Made by a program: the position numbers and the translations under genes. A model generated the notes under the pieces. It searched no databases. It had not been told where the DNA came from and worked only from the letters and a program-made list of their open reading frames with translations. Below are positions 33,212 through 46,824 of a stretch of 64,000 nt of DNA, in pieces. Numbering within the stretch: the stretch's first letter is position 1; each line of letters opens with the position of its first letter. The stretch covers positions 5,456,001 to 5,520,000 of the forward strand of contig NC_068565.1 of assembly GCF_025698545.1 (NCBI RefSeq), in the 5' to 3' direction. The DNA comes from Gossypium raimondii. Its lineage: Eukaryota > Streptophyta > Magnoliopsida > Malvales > Malvaceae.

Positions 33212-36200
33212 ATGACTACCACAACACATGAAAATGGAACACTAAGGGAGTTGGCTTCCAACTTTGTCAAACTTGATCAGTTTGATGGTGGCAACTTTCG
33301 ATGATGGCAGAAAAAGATGCAATTTTTATTAACAAGTTTGAAGATTGCCTATGTTATGGATACTCCAAGACTGAAAGAGAATGAAAACAAATCTGTTGCT
33401 ACAACCTGAGAAAGGCAAAAATGGGACAATGTTGATTACATGTGCATAATGGTTTATCTGATGGTTTGTTCAACACCTACCAAAACAAGGTCACCGTTAA
33501 AGATTTATAGGAAAAATTAGAGACAAGATACATGACCGAAGATGCTACAAGTAAGAAATTTATTGTTAGTCGTTTCAATAATTATCATATGGTTGATAGT
33601 CGTTCTATTATGGAACAATTTCGTGATATTGAAAAACTGTTGAATCAATTTAAGCAATATGATATGAAAATGGATGAAATGATTGTTGTATCTTCTATAA
33701 TAGACAAACTTCCTCCATCTTCGAAAGACTTTAAAAGAAGTCTAAAACATAAAAAATAGGAAATATCTCTTGAGGCTTTGGCAAAGCATCTTCGTATTGA
33801 AGAAGAATATCGACAGCAAGACCAGAACTTAGATTCTGAAAATACCAATGCGCTTTTTACGGAGGAAGTACAAACTACTAAATCATCTAAGAGAAAGTTC
33901 AAATAGATTGATAGAACACATAAGTTAAAAAAGAAACAAAAGGGCTCATGCTATCATTGTGGTAAGCCGAGACACGTCAAGAATGAATGTTGATTTTTAA
34001 GGAAGAAATCTTCTAAGGCTGATAATAACAAAAAGTTCCTTGCAATGATATCTGAAATTAATATGGCACAAGATGATAATGCATGGTGGATTGATACCGA
34101 AGCAACCAAACATGTATGCAAAGACAAAAGCATGTTCACAAAGTTCACACAATGAGAAAATGACAATGTCTTGTACATGAGAAATTCTTCCACCGCAGCA
34201 ATCAAAGGCAAAAGGTTTGTTGCACTACAATTCACTTCTGGAAAGGTTTTAACCTTGAATGATTTATATTATGTACCAAAAGTTAGGAAGAATATTGTTT
34301 CAAACTTGTGTTTGAGGCAGATAAGTTTATTTTGTCTAAGGGGGAATTTTTGTACAGAAAGGGTATATGGTTAAATTACTATTTTTTGCTTATATGGTTA
34401 AATTTCTTGTTTATGACATTATAGATTAGGTCATTTGAATTATAGAAAATTGATTGACATGCATAAGTTAGATTTAATTCCTGTTTTTAATAATAATATT
34501 GAAAATGTAATACATGTATGTTGACTAAAATTACAAGAAACCCTTTCCTAAGGTTAAAAGGAAAACAAAGTTGCTTGGTTTGATACATAGTGATTTATGT
34601 AACATGCATAATACTCCTACATTAGGTGGAAAGAAATATTTTGTTACTTTTATTGATGATTATTCTAGATATTGTTATGTATATTTATTGCATTTAAAAG
34701 ATGAAACAGTTGATAAATTTTAAAGTTTATAAATCTGAAGTTGAACTTCAGTATGAATCATTTATCACGTGCTTAAGATAAGATAGAGGTGTAGAATACT
34801 ATAATCCAGTTATTTTGAATCCACTAGAGTTGTCCATCAAGTTTCAACCCCTTATACACCATAACAAAACAGTGTAGTTGAAAGGAAAAATAGAGTCTTG
34901 ATTGAAATGGTAAATTCAATGTTATCATATTCAGGTCTCGGACAAGGTTTTTGGGGAGAAGCTGTTCTAACAACTTGTCATATATTGAATAGAGTTCCTA
35001 ATGAGGAAACAAAAATAACCCCCTATGAACAATGGAAGAAATGGAAATCAAACCTTAATTATTTGAAGTTTTAAGACTATAGAGCTATTGTCAAAGTTCC
35101 AACACTTAAATGTAAAAATTTAGGTGAAAGAGGAATTGAATGCATATTTATAGGATATGCACATAACAAGGCATATAGGTTCATGATAATTGAACCAAAC
35201 GATTCAATTTTAATTAATATTGTTATTGAATCAAGAGATGCTATTTTTATGAAAATAGATTTAATTATATTTTAAGACAATTATAGTCACAACAATTGAT
35301 TTATTTTTCAAATGAGAATGAGATTCCATTAGAACAAATTGATAATAATGATGAATCTTGTCAAGAATTAAGAAGAAGTAAAAGAATTAAAAGGTCAAAG
35401 ATTTTGGACCAGATTTCATTATGTTTCTTGTAGAAGGAAAATGCAAAAGTATATGCAATAGGATACCTTATTATTATAATACGAAATTTGATCCTATTAC
35501 ATTTGAAAAGGTAATGAAATATCAAGATTCTGCTTTTCAAAAAAAAGTAATAAATGATGAGATGGATTCAATAATGGGAAATCAAACTTGGATCTTAGTT
35601 GATCTTCCACCGGGTTCCAAACCAATAGATTGTAAATAGATCTTTAAAAAGAAAATGAAAGTCGATGGAACCATTGATAAATTTAAAGCAAGGTTGGTAG
35701 CCAAAGGTTTTACACAAAAACAATGTATTGATTACTTTTATATATATGCTCCAGTAGCAAGAATTGCTAAAATTAGACTCTTAATATCACTTACCTTAAT
35801 ATATAATTTGGTTTTTCACCAAATGGATGTTAAAATTGCATTTTTAAATGATGACTTGGAAGAGGAAGTGTACATGGAACAACCGAAAGGATTTGTTGTT
35901 CCAAGACAGGAGCATAAGGTATGTAAGCTTGTTAAATCTCTATATGGACTTAAACAAGCATCAAATCAATGACACCAAAAGTTTGACAAGGTTGTTTTAG
36001 CTAATGGCTATAAAATAAATGAATTCGATAAGTGCATATATAGCAAATTTGAAAATGGAAAAGGTGTTATAATTTGCTTATATGTAGATGACATACTCAT
36101 TTTTTGCACATATTTGGAACAAATAGAAAACACAAAGAAATCCTTGTCGAACAACTTTGCTATGAAGGATGTGGGTGTAGCAGATGTTATTCTTGGGATT

Positions 36201-37029
36201 AAAATAACCCGAGAGGAAAGCATTATAGCTTTATCAAAATCACATTACATTGAAAAGGTGCTTAAAAAGTTGGATCTTTTCAATTGTATACCAACATCTA
36301 CACCCATGGATCCTTAAATAAAATTAGTATCTAATACTAGTAGGAAAATTCATCAATTAAAATATGCAAGTCTAATTGGTTGTCTTATGTACATAATGAC
36401 TTGTACAAGACTAGATATTACATATGTTGTTGGAAAATTGAGTAGGTATACAAGTAATCCCATTAGTTTGCATTGGCAAGCTTTGAATAAAGTACTTATG
36501 TACTTAAAGAAAACTATTAACTATGGATTGTGTTATAATGGATATCCTTAAGTTTTAGAAGGGTATTTGGATGCTAGTTGGATTACAAGTTTGGAAGACC
36601 ATGCATCTACTAGTGGATGAATCTTTATTCTTGGTGGAGGAGTCATTTCTTGGGGTTCCAAGAAACAAACATGTATTACTAATTCCACCATGGTAGAAAA
36701 ATTTATTGCATTAGCTGCTACATCTAAAGAAGTAGAATGATTAAGAAATGTACTTTATGATGTACTTCTATGACCTAAGCCAATTTCACCTATTTCTACC
36801 CGTTGTGATAGTGAGACTACTTTAGCAAAGGCATAGCCAAGTATATAATGGAAAGTCTAGACACATTGGATTAAGACATAGCTATGCCTGACAATTAATC
36901 TCTGATGGAGTGATCAGTATTAATTATGTGAGGTCAAGTGAAAATTTGGCAGATCCTTTGACAAAAAGTCTTGCTAGAGATATAGTCAACAAGACCTCAA
37001 AAGCGATGAGACTCAAGCCCATTAATTAG
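33212..37029 (+). pseudogene. Copia gag-pol polyprotein, multiply interrupted
   Basis: Opens with ATG 21 bases after the 5' LTR. The domains are in Copia order. Gag starts with LDQFDGGNFR and includes FNNYHMVDSRS. A zinc knuckle, CYHCGKPRHVKNEC, lies at about 33,951-33,992. Protease is WWIDTEATKHVC at about 34,085, where active relatives have DSGAT. Integrase is FVTFIDDYSRY near 34,640 and NSVVERKNRVLIEM near 34,880. Reverse transcriptase includes KARLVAKGFTQ, FHQMDVKIAFLNDDLEEEVY and LYVDDIL (YVDD catalytic box, 36,079-36,099). The RNase H region includes GYLDASW. It ends near MRLKPIN-stop. At least a dozen stops or frameshifts interrupt it, so it is not autonomous. Confidence 0.9.
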
Positions 37030-37580
37030 AGTCACCCATGATGGAAACTCGACTCAACACTTGGTATAACATCATGTCTTTAGTTCAATGAGACAAAGTA
37101 TATCATTAGTGAATGACTATTAGCATTATAAATAAATTCATCTAAGATTAAAAGTGATAGGTACCCGTAATGATAATGGAAGGATGAGTAATGTACTCTT
37201 AATGGACCCATAACACAAATATGTTAGCATGTTATAATTTTGAGAACACTCTTGATGGGATCTAACTATGTAAGTGGAAGTGTGGCCACTTCTAGGAGCT
37301 CAAGGGCTTGGCTCAGACAACACTCATGAAAAGAGGACACAGACACATGGCTATAATAGTGTCCCTGGATACTATGCATTGACCGATGTTGAAATCATTG
37401 TGTGAGATGTGTTCGGTTAATCAAATGGAATAGATGGTTCAAAGCTTAGTCTACCATGCAATTTCAATTAACTTTAACATGTTTTCACTAAGTGAAGGTT
37501 CAATCGTAGGACACCTTCATTTATGCAAATTGATTTCCAAGAATATCAAAATCTAAAATATTTTGAAAATGGGGGGAGAT

Positions 37581-38223
37581 TGTTGGAACATTTTCAAATA
37601 TTTATAGTGTTCTAATAACTATAAATGAATGAGTGTAATTAATCAAAAGATAAATATTTTGGTCACTCATGAGTGTAATTAATCATTTGACTTTTGAAAA
37701 GAATTATAACTATTCAAACAATATTATTTGAATAGTTATGATATGAAATGAATAATTATGTGTTTTTTAAAGACATTATTATTCACAAAAGACACCTATT
37801 GAAAGATGCCTCTAGGAAGAGACATGAAAATTCCTATAACTAGGAATGAGATTTCATTTGGAAATACACCAACAAATTCTAAAATTTTTTCTTTCCTTCC
37901 TTCATTTTCTAATATTATTATATTACTTTATAAAGTATTACTGCAGAAATCCTTTGTATAAATTGAGTTTCTTGTTATACATTACTCAATGCTTAGTGGA
38001 CTATTCTTGTCAGTGCAAAATACAAATAGTCATTGGTTTCATTGTATCCTCAAGGTTAATTTGCTTGAAACTTTTTTGCACACCGAAGATAGGTGGGGAT
38101 GAATATAACCTTAGAGATAGTGACTTGATACACACTTTGGATCCTTATCTTATTTCTTCTTTTTCTGTTTGAGTTCTGTTCGTGTGTTCGAGATTTTTCC
38201 TCACCGGAGTTTTGTACTAACAA
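37581..38223 (+). repeat. Copia 3' LTR
   Basis: Starts TGTTGGAACA after the purine-rich tract and ends TACTAACA. About 640 bp, with scattered substitutions relative to the 5' LTR. Confidence 0.9.
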
Positions 38224-41200
38224 GGGTTGAATCAACAAAGTTTGAACCTTGGTCACTTGGTGCCAAATAAAGGATTTAATCAATATTCCCTTGAGATGTG
38301 GCTTTTATAATTTAGTATTTATCTCTCACATTAAGAGGGAAAGTCTAAGAATTTTATTTAGTGCATAGATAAAACTGTAAAATTTTGATTACAAAGCTAA
38401 AAATTGTAAAAGTAGGTGGTGGTTTGTATGGAGGAGTACTTGGGTGAAGGTGAGGAAGGAGGTTTTCTGTTAGGAGAGTTTAGGGGGTTGAAGGAGAAGA
38501 GTGTATACATAAGAGTGTATGAGTTGTTTGCATGGTCCTTTTATAGTGGAGACAAGCTCAACTATATGTCTTAAGGCTATTAACACAGAAGTCTGATTTG
38601 ATACTCTTGACAGTGACGGTGATGTTACGTCTTAGAATAAGATATCTTAAGACGATTGACAATCAATGACCTTGAACTTCCTCGTAGGCCTTACATAGTC
38701 TTAATGGAAACACATACTTTCAAGATTTGTTGGGCTAAGGTTCGCAAATTACTTCAAAGTCTGCTGATTGATAAGTCGACTATGTATAATTTGCCAAAAT
38801 GTTAATTCTATTGGGAGACCCATATCAGATTCCTTTTGAGTGGCTATGAAATCTGAAGATGAACCCTCTCGGTTTTCTAATCTTTATGTGCCACTTTGGG
38901 CATGGTTTTTGTGAATGCAACTATTTGATTAACACTTTTTTTTTTACTTAAATCTGTTTGTCAAATGGGTTTAGGTACATATAGGGAATTCAATTCGTTG
39001 ACCATCACCTACACAACAGGTAAGCAACATTTCCTTGATCCAAACATGTTTGTGGAAACTAGAGAATGTCAACAGATTCCACTAAAAAAGTAAGAAGTTA
39101 CTCAAAAGGGTATAAAGATGTATTAAATGGCATACCATTTATCCCCTCGACGCATCTTTTTATATAATACAAGAGACTGCTTTTGTGATCAAATATGCTA
39201 TTCATGGTCTGTTGCTTTGACTTAAACAATTCTCTTCCACTCCACAGTCCAACCATATAATAAATTCACAATGAAAAGCTTTTTTAATACTCCAACCATT
39301 TAATAAATGCACACTGCAGTTTATCTCTTAAAATTATTTACGAAAAGTTACATTTCTTTTTGTGCATAATAATATCAATCACTTGACTTTATTATCTGAT
39401 TGTCTTAACCAAAATAAACTATTGCCACAAAGTCGGCAAGAAAAGGGTAGTGCATGCTCCAACCTCGATGGTGCAATTTAATAATAAAAAATACAGAATA
39501 GGATAATGAAAGTTTGCTTTGCTGATGATAATAGTCAATTCCTTCGTCTTCATCAGCTTGTAGCCGCCAATTTTGTAAGGATGTTTTTAGACGGGATTTA
39601 CTTTTAGAGCGATGTATTTAATTTTATTTTTATATTAAGTTACAATATTTTTATAATATCTAATTTTATTATCATCATTATTTTTACATTCACTTGATTA
39701 ACCATTTCAATCATTTGTCATTTTCATGGATTAACAAAGTATATCTCACAATTATTATGTTTATTCAACTATAAATGCATTATTTAATTCTACAGTTTTA
39801 AGTTTTTGAATGTTTTACAACTTAATGCTGCCATATGGGTACAATTTTGGATCTATCGAAACAAACAAATCTCATATGATTAATTCATTGCTTGGTGCGA
39901 AACTTAAACATATGAAAAAGGCTTAAAGATTTTATATTATCATCACGCAAAGACTTCTTTCATGGGAAACTTTATTAGGAAGGTCAAACTTTATATTTTC
40001 ATATGTAGATCATGCTTATATAACACTGCCACATCCAATACTCGTAGATTGCCATTATAATTCATGTTCAAAGTTAATGTTTATCCTTCCCAAGGATGTC
40101 ATCTCTAATATTCGAACTTGAGTCTTTATCTTAAAAGTGCAATGTGCCTTACCATTACACTCAACCACTTGTTAGTAATATACATAATCTTTTAATAATG
40201 AGAACGGAATTTTTTTTAAATATGAATGCATACTAAATATAGATATTAATATGCGGTAATCACTTTGAAATCCAAATAATACAACTCTTTTCAATCTCAT
40301 AAATTTCATATATTGGATTATAAGATTTCAAGATAAAATGTATAATTCTGGCTCTTGAGGTTGTTAAAGAAAATTAATCATGGGATGAGCACCCATAGAC
40401 TTAGTTGTTTGGGCCATCAAAAGGGGAGAATGAGAGATGGTGGAGTATATGATCGCATAATTGGCCAACTCTGCCGTCGCAGTTTATGGATGCCAACCCA
40501 CTTCAACCCTTTGTTCTATACTAGCAATAAGTAATGGGTTTGACCTTATTAACTTAAATTATTAATTGGTGCTTGGCATATGATCACCACTTCACATTTT
40601 CTTCTTCTAAAAGTTTTCATACTGTGAATTAAAAATTTAAAATTAAATATGAAGTAGATATAAAATTCAAATCTGTAACTTTTTTTTCTTATTCTTAAGT
40701 TGGGGCTATTTAAAAATATGTTTTTATTTATTAATTTATCCTTTTCTGGGTGGCCTTTGGAACCGACTCTTGTTATCTATACATTAAAATTTCAAACTTC
40801 TATAGTATATATTATCTTCGTTTTTCTCCACGAATTTGTACTAATTATAAATATTTTATCTTCAACTGATGACAGAGTACTAAAAAGGTCATAAAAAACA
40901 ATAAATAAATGAGTGATCATCATGAATCATGAAATTCTATAGTAGAATTAAAAGAAAAGGACAATCTATTACTTAGGTAGGATACACAACACATACTGCA
41001 ACGACAACTAATCTTCGATAACAATGCTCATTGGACGAGCCTTTAGCTCGAAGCAATTACTTAGACAAATCTGAAGGGCAACGTCTAGCAAAAGACGCTA
41101 AAGAATGGTGCTTACGAAGTGGTAACTCTGTAGTACCACCACACTTTGATAGAACAATTTTTCAATGCTTCAAGAGGAACGTAGGATAAGACAAATTTAG

Positions 41201-41369
41201 ATCTACATTTTGAGCACTTTAACAGGGAATTTTACTAATTCTTCTTTTACTTTTGGAACATTTTGAATAAATGTTTAGATTTATTTGCATATTTCTCTAT
41301 AAAAATGTATATTTATTTACATGTGTCATATTAGTTGCATAAGAATGTGACTCGAGGAGACATCGAAAG
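38224..41369. other. Intergenic with duplicated segments, no gene
   Basis: 39,040-39,325 matches 12,205-12,470, and 39,365-39,580 matches 2,055-2,250. These carry the duplication unit past the Copia insertion. 38,290-39,030 and 39,600-41,370 show no recognisable gene or element. Confidence 0.45.
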
Positions 41370-42384
41370 ATATTTTATGCCTTTGAGATGATGAATATGT
41401 GGCAATGTATGCTTTTCAAACCCATATGTCGATTCGATGTGGTTGATAACTTTAATTGATGCCTCTAGGTTGTAACCGGAACGGTGGATGCTTATATCAT
41501 CTTAATTTCATGGTCTTCTCTATTGATATGCTCTTGTAATTGGTTTTAGAATTTTTGAGAGAACAATTTTGCTTGAATCATGTTTACAAAAAATGATCTT
41601 GGTGAAATTTTGAATTGTTTTGAGCTTGAGTATTGGATTGAATATTAATGAATGTGCTTAATTGAATAATTTTGCTGATGAGCATGAGAATTGATTACTC
41701 TGTTGTCTATTTCATGAGCTTTGAAAATAACTAGTGGTTCGATCGAGTAAACGGGTAGCTATTTGGTTGTTATTTATCTTTGGGTTAAAAGGTTCAGTGT
41801 TTCCTAGTATACTCCTTTGACGTAAATATGACTAAAGTTAAAGATTGGTTAAGTTTAATTAACCGAGTAATTTGGGGTAGATGTTTGGGCTGTTATCTCT
41901 GCTCACGTTCAAAGGGGCCGACCTAAATTCAAAGACAATAAAATAGGGAGAACTCAATGGTTGGATTATTTAAATTATGTTTTAATTTCATGCTAATTGA
42001 TAAACTTTTGTAATGAAATTGAAAATTTTTGTTTCAATACTTTTGCTGAATTGAAATTGTGAAATTTAGAGACCTAGTGACTTTTGAAAGTATGTTGAAA
42101 TTTGAATATGTTGTCTTGTTTTTTCTAATATCTTTTATGCATTGCATGTCGTTGGGGAAAGAGATTACGTACGAGTGCAAAGGTTCATTAGTTTCGATTC
42201 TTCTTAGGTGTATGGATTATTGTTCTCATGTCTTGTTAGCAAATGGTATTTCATTTGTGTACATGAAAGTGTATTTATTTGTCTCAATGATATGAAATTA
42301 TGTTTTACTATCAATTTGAGTTGAGTTCTTTAGGTTGCATTCATTGTTTTGCTTGAGCACAAGTAAGAGTTTAAGTGTGGGGTG
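41370..42384 (+). mobile_element. Athila-like element, 3' internal spacer
   Basis: Non-coding sequence ending TGCTTGAGCACAAGTAAGAG and then TTTAAGTGTGGGG just before an LTR. The near-identical phrase TTGAGGACAAGCAAG...TTTAAGTGTGGGG marks the purine-rich tract of many plant Athila/Tat-type Gypsy elements. The 5' end of this remnant is arbitrary, and no gag-pol is left. Confidence 0.65.
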
Positions 42385-42768
42385 TGATAAGTGCTAATAT
42401 TTAGGCACTTATATTTAGCATTTCATTTGGTTCTTAAATGAAATGTTGCATGTTAGCTTACTTTGTATAACTAATGTCTCATTTTCATTTGTTTGGGTTT
42501 TTATTTAATTATGCTTGATTGTTATATGATTTTAGTATTTGATAGTGAATTAAGTGTTTTGTAACTTGGATTAGATCCATGAGAGCTTAAGGTTCGAGTT
42601 TGAGGATAATCGGTAAAGAAACGGAGCATGGAAAACAAATCGAGCACCCCCGCTTTGTAGTTGGTGCCCAGTGTACGATTGCATGGCACTATGTTAGCGC
42701 CCCTTGTGCCAAGCTTTGATGCCGGCCCTTGCACCCCAAGCTTCGAAACTCAACCTTTAGCCCAATTA

Positions 42769-43453
42769 GGGCTAAGCGTTCGATTAAATCGAGTAAAAAT
42801 TTTTGAGTTATCAGGAGTCCTGTTTTATCATCCTAACTCAATTTGAAATTTTTTTCAAATCGATTTGAGTGAAATGAAATTCGAGTTAAGTCGAATTGAG
42901 TGAAATCGTTCGAGTTAAATTAAAAAAATTAAACATGTCAAATAAAAATATTGTTACACTATAACTAATTATATGTTAGAACACATAAATTTGAAACCAT
43001 ATATATTTGAAAAGTTTTTCAAAACAAAATGATAATAATAAAATAAGATATTTGAGTCGATAAATTTGAATCATTAATTAGGTCCCAAAATTATTATTTT
43101 AGAATATTTTAAAATTTAAACTTTTTTATATATTTTAGAATTTTTAGAATTTTAAAATATAAATTTTGAAAATTTTATAAATATTTTGAATTTTTAAAAT
43201 TATTTTGTATTTTTTGTTGAGAGAGACCAATTTGCTTATCTTCAAAATTGACAGTGACCAAAAAGGTATTTACACCAATTTCTTATTCAAGTTATTTGAA
43301 TTATTCGAATTATGAAATTCAACTCGACTAGAACTCGAAACTTAAATCGAGTTATTTGAGTTGACTCGAACAATTCGAATAACTCGATTTGGTTAACTTG
43401 AAATTAATTTTTTTTTTAGATTTTTTCGAATCAAATCAAGTTTTGCTCACCCC
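42769..43453. mobile_element. MITE-like element, GGGGTGAGC-type termini
   Basis: The left end is GGGCTAAGCGTTCGATT; the right end, reversed, is GGGGTGAGCAAAACTTGATT. The ends are flanked by TTA and TAA, a possible 3-bp PIF/Harbinger-type target duplication with one change. The interior is AT-rich with many TCGAGTT/AACTCGA repeats in opposite senses near the two ends, and has no coding capacity. The flanking text (gcccaatt...aagcccaatg) belongs to the host LTR. Confidence 0.6.
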
Positions 43454-43593
43454 TAAGCCCAATGCCCTTGCACCACAATTTGTGCACCCCTACACCAATC
43501 CTAGCGCCCCGGCACCAATGTATATATTTTCTTTGTGTTTTGTCTGAGTTTTAGGGGTATTTTAGTCCTTTATGAGTTCTACAACTTCAAGCA

Positions 43594-43706
43594 AGCTCTT
43601 GTAACCTAATTTAGGTTAACTATACAATATAAATAGGATATTTTGAGGTTGAAGCTCTTGTAACCTAATGTAGGTTAACTATACAATATAAATAGGATAT
43701 TTTGAG
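43594..43706. repeat. 59-bp tandem duplication spanning an LTR TATA box
   Basis: Two copies with period 59, both reading AGCTCTTGTAACCTAAT and on through tataaatagg to ATTTTGAG. They differ by one substitution within the copied unit. The duplicated unit includes the TATA-like element, so this LTR has two tandem core promoters. Confidence 0.8.
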
Positions 43707-44680
43707 AGAGAGTGAGGGAGCCTTTGGCTACTTTCTCATATTATATTTATTTTCTTATTTATTGCGTTTTTTCAACCTTATAGTTTTCTAAACTTCTTTT
43801 CTTGTCAAAGAATTATCGAAGTTTGATTCAATAAATTTGTGAAACTTCATTTTCTTTGTTCTTTATTATTCACGCATATTCTATTTTGATTACAATTATT
43901 CAAGTCATTAAATATTTGGTGGATATTTGATAGCTTAGAACAATTGTATTGTCAAATACAATAATTAAATCTGTAACTCTTTAAGTCATTCCAATACTAG
44001 TGACAAATTGCATAATTGTTTATATTGTAGTTTATGATTATATGTTGTGGATGTGTGATTTAGCATAAATAGACCCCATTGAGGTGAGTTTGTTTATTAG
44101 CATTAGGCCCTTCTCATTCTTAATGTTGTCGGTAAGTTGAATGACGGGAATTGATTTACAAGGTTATTTATTAGCAAGAGAAGTAATCCAAACAAGTTGC
44201 CTCTTGGTTACTAAACAGGTAAGGAGAGATTGTTGAGCCAACAACAGAATTAATTTATTAAAGACATTGTCATTATCATTGGGTCAATGATTGAATCTAT
44301 GAATCAAATGGATATTTTACTTTTGACTAGAGTTTTTCTCATTGATTTTCTAAAACTTTTAATTATTGCATTTATCGTTTTGTTTTTAATTTGAATTTAG
44401 TTTTGATTTCCTAAAACCTCTCTTTTATCTACTTGTTTTTATTTAAGGAATAGAATTATCATTAATTTCGTGGATCGACCCTACTTGTCACTTACTACTA
44501 ATCTTAAATTTTCAAGTAGGTTTATTTTTGTAGGTCTCAATAGCTTAATATGCTAGTAACGCAAGATAAAGATAAATGGAATTATATTTTATTATAATTC
44601 TATGAGTTTTTTTCCATGTATCAATTCTATTTTTTACATGTTGGGATTTTTTTAAAGATTGGTAAAATTGAACATCACAT

Positions 44681-46675
44681 CTAACATTTGATTCTTTTTT
44701 TACAATTAAGAGTCCCTGCGAAACGAGTGAGTCTTCTGACATATGCTCCAGGCTTGGATTTGATCATTTCCTTTCTGTTGAATTTCAAATGGGGTGGCGA
44801 GGGTGGCCCAGAAGTTCTAAAGATGGCTCCATAAAGGAGTACGTCTCCTTCTGATCTCCATATCCAATTTTTCCATTCTGACTCTGATGCATAGAGCCTA
44901 TAAGTTACCTACAAAAGTGAAATGGAAAAAAAATAATGGTATTATCTCAAATGCATTTCTGGTTACATGTTTATCATGCTTACAAATGTAACGAATGTTA
45001 TCAATATTGTTTAACTATATTTTGGTTTACCTCTTTGGCATTGGGGTCATGCGGAGCAATGAACCTGTTACCTTGGCTGATAATGGTGGGATGCATGCTA
45101 CCACCAATAGCATACATTTTCCAATGTGTGTAGTCATTGTTAACAACATGAAAGAAACCCCATCGACATCTAGGCATTCTTTGTAATAATTCCTTGCCAA
45201 AATGGTTGAATGCTAGTGTGACTTGCATGAATTGATCTTTAGAATAGCTATCACTTGCTCCTAACAACATCACCTGAAAGACAAATCCATGAACGTTTAA
45301 TAAAAAACTAGGTGACAAATTGTGTAACTTGTTGAGTATTTTAAGGCAAAACTTACAGCGTCGTGATGGGTGAAATGGCAATTTGAGATGGTGATGGCAG
45401 TAGAACCCTGGATTGCATCAATAAGCCCATCATGGCACTCAGACATAGAAATGTGATCAAGCCAAATATTTGATGATCCAAATATGGAAATTCCATCTCC
45501 ATCACCTACTGTTCTATAACCAAAGTGATCTTCAGAGTCCCTGATTAGGCCACCGGAACTTGGAACAATGCGATGGATATGAATGTTGTGAATGATGACA
45601 TTGTGCACAAATTGAAGTGTAAATCCAGCTCCATATGCTATATGAACATCTGCTCCACGGCCATCAATTGTCTTATGACTTTGAACAATTAGCTCTTGTG
45701 ACAATTTGATGTGCATGGTACGAGCAAAAATGATCCACAATGGCCTTTTTTGGATCACAGCGTGACGTAAGGTTCCTGGTTTTGGGTTTAGAACATCATG
45801 ATCAGAATTATCTGTCACCACATAGTACTTCCCCTTACTTCCACCATGAGTTCTATGGCCAAAACCAAGCACACATTTTGCCAATCGTTTACGATTTTTG
45901 GCCCAATTCTTCTTACACCGCCAACACCTATCAATTGGATTGGTCGCCATGCACGGACCAGTGTACTTCTTGTGTTTTCCTCTCAAGTATCTTCTCGTGT
46001 TGTTAGTAATACCATCCTCAAAATCTATGGTTTGGTTGGCACTAGTTTCTTTAAGAAACCTGCAACAAATTGTCCAAGATAATATATGATGCCTCTATTT
46101 AAAATAAGATAACAAAGTTTCAAGATCCTGCAAATGGTGGAGGAAATTAAATTCTAAGAGTTGTGGCTCTAAAGCATCTAAATTATGAAAATTTGATCAT
46201 TACAATGAAGGCGTGTGATTGTTGTAACCTAATAAGATTATGAGTAATAATGTTATAGAATACATGCATGAAAGATTAGTAATTGCAATAAAATAAAATG
46301 AAAATGAGAAGAACAAAGAGTTTAGCTTAATTAATTGATGTATATATTCTTAATTGTTGATATTCAATAGGATAATAGTTCAGCTTTCAATATCTGTACC
46401 TTATTTTATTATCCCTAAACTATGAACTTTTTATATAAAACATGAAAAAAGAGAGATAAAATACAAGGTTATGGTAAGATTTACTTGTTAACGTTATAGT
46501 TGAAATGATTGGTGACGTTTTCTGGGTTTGGCTCATAAGTTGCCAAGGTAATATTCCATGCTTCTTCCTCACGTTGCTTCCAAAAGTCATCAAATTCAGC
46601 AATATTTGCCCATAATCCTGGAATTAGTGCGGCAAACGAAAAGAAAAGAGCAAACCTCACCTTAGGTACCTCCAT
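44681..46675 (-). CDS. Pectate lyase (polysaccharide lyase family 1), four exons
   Basis: Pectate lyases cleave de-esterified homogalacturonan in the cell wall by Ca2+-dependent beta-elimination. Exons are 46,485-46,675, 45,357-46,059, 45,031-45,273 and 44,681-44,908. All have GT/AG sites and compatible phases, giving 454 residues, within the usual range. Residues 1 to about 23 are a signal peptide. Residues 26-60 ([29 protein letters not shown]) form the Pec_lyase_N domain typical of pollen LAT56/LAT59-type enzymes. The cysteine-rich entry [12 protein letters not shown] is at 98-112. Ca-binding acidic residues lie in DGDGISIFG (from 250) and [17 protein letters not shown] (from 263). The catalytic RxPxxR motif is RMPRCR (330-335), followed by [10 protein letters not shown]. 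No frame break is visible. The nearest flanks are transposons. A 16-bp inverted repeat lies 34 bp upstream of the start codon. Confidence 0.93.
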
Positions 46676-46708
46676 TGTTATTTTCTTACGATATGTTTCG
46701 TTTCTTAA

Positions 46709-46760
46709 AGGTATACTTGGGTTTTCAAATCGATGAAGATGATGAAACCCAAGTATACCT
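46709..46760 (-). promoter_or_regulatory. Perfect hairpin in the probable 5' leader of pectate lyase
   Basis: Left arm AGGTATACTTGGGTTT (46,709-46,724) and right arm AAACCCAAGTATACCT (46,745-46,760) are exact reverse complements separated by a 20-base loop. It lies between a TATA-like box and the start codon, so it could be transcribed into the leader. The function is unknown. Confidence 0.55.
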
Positions 46761-46824
46761 AGTGCTAATCTGGTTGGCTAAAGCCTTGTTTATTTTGATG
46801 GAGACAAGAATTTTTTGAGTCGCC

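Larger units (their letters stand above)
32551..38223 (+). mobile_element. Copia retrotransposon, two LTRs, coding region dead
   Basis: A 5,673-bp element with LTRs of about 640 bp, both starting TGTTG and ending TACTAACA. It is flanked by GGGGT (32,546-32,550) and AGGGT (38,224-38,228), a 5-bp target-site duplication with one difference. A purine-rich tract, aatggggggagat, directly precedes the 3' LTR. It sits in the segment upstream of CLE copy 2; the same segment in unit 1 (about 11,900-12,200) is uninterrupted. Visible LTR-LTR differences and many stops indicate an old insertion. Confidence 0.92.
42385..44539 (+). mobile_element. Athila-like 3' LTR with nested MITE
   Basis: Starts TGATAAGTGC directly after the purine-rich tract. 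Its 3' part has gtggatcgaccctacttgtc, the usual end region of such LTRs. The exact 3' end (CA near 44,538-44,539) is uncertain. It contains a 685-bp MITE-like insertion and a 59-bp tandem duplication over the TATA region. Confidence 0.65.

Noticed and set aside
34171..36317. Separate short genes within the Copia coding region
   Set aside because: They are fragments of a single gag-pol frame broken by stops; domain order across them is exactly that of a Copia polyprotein.
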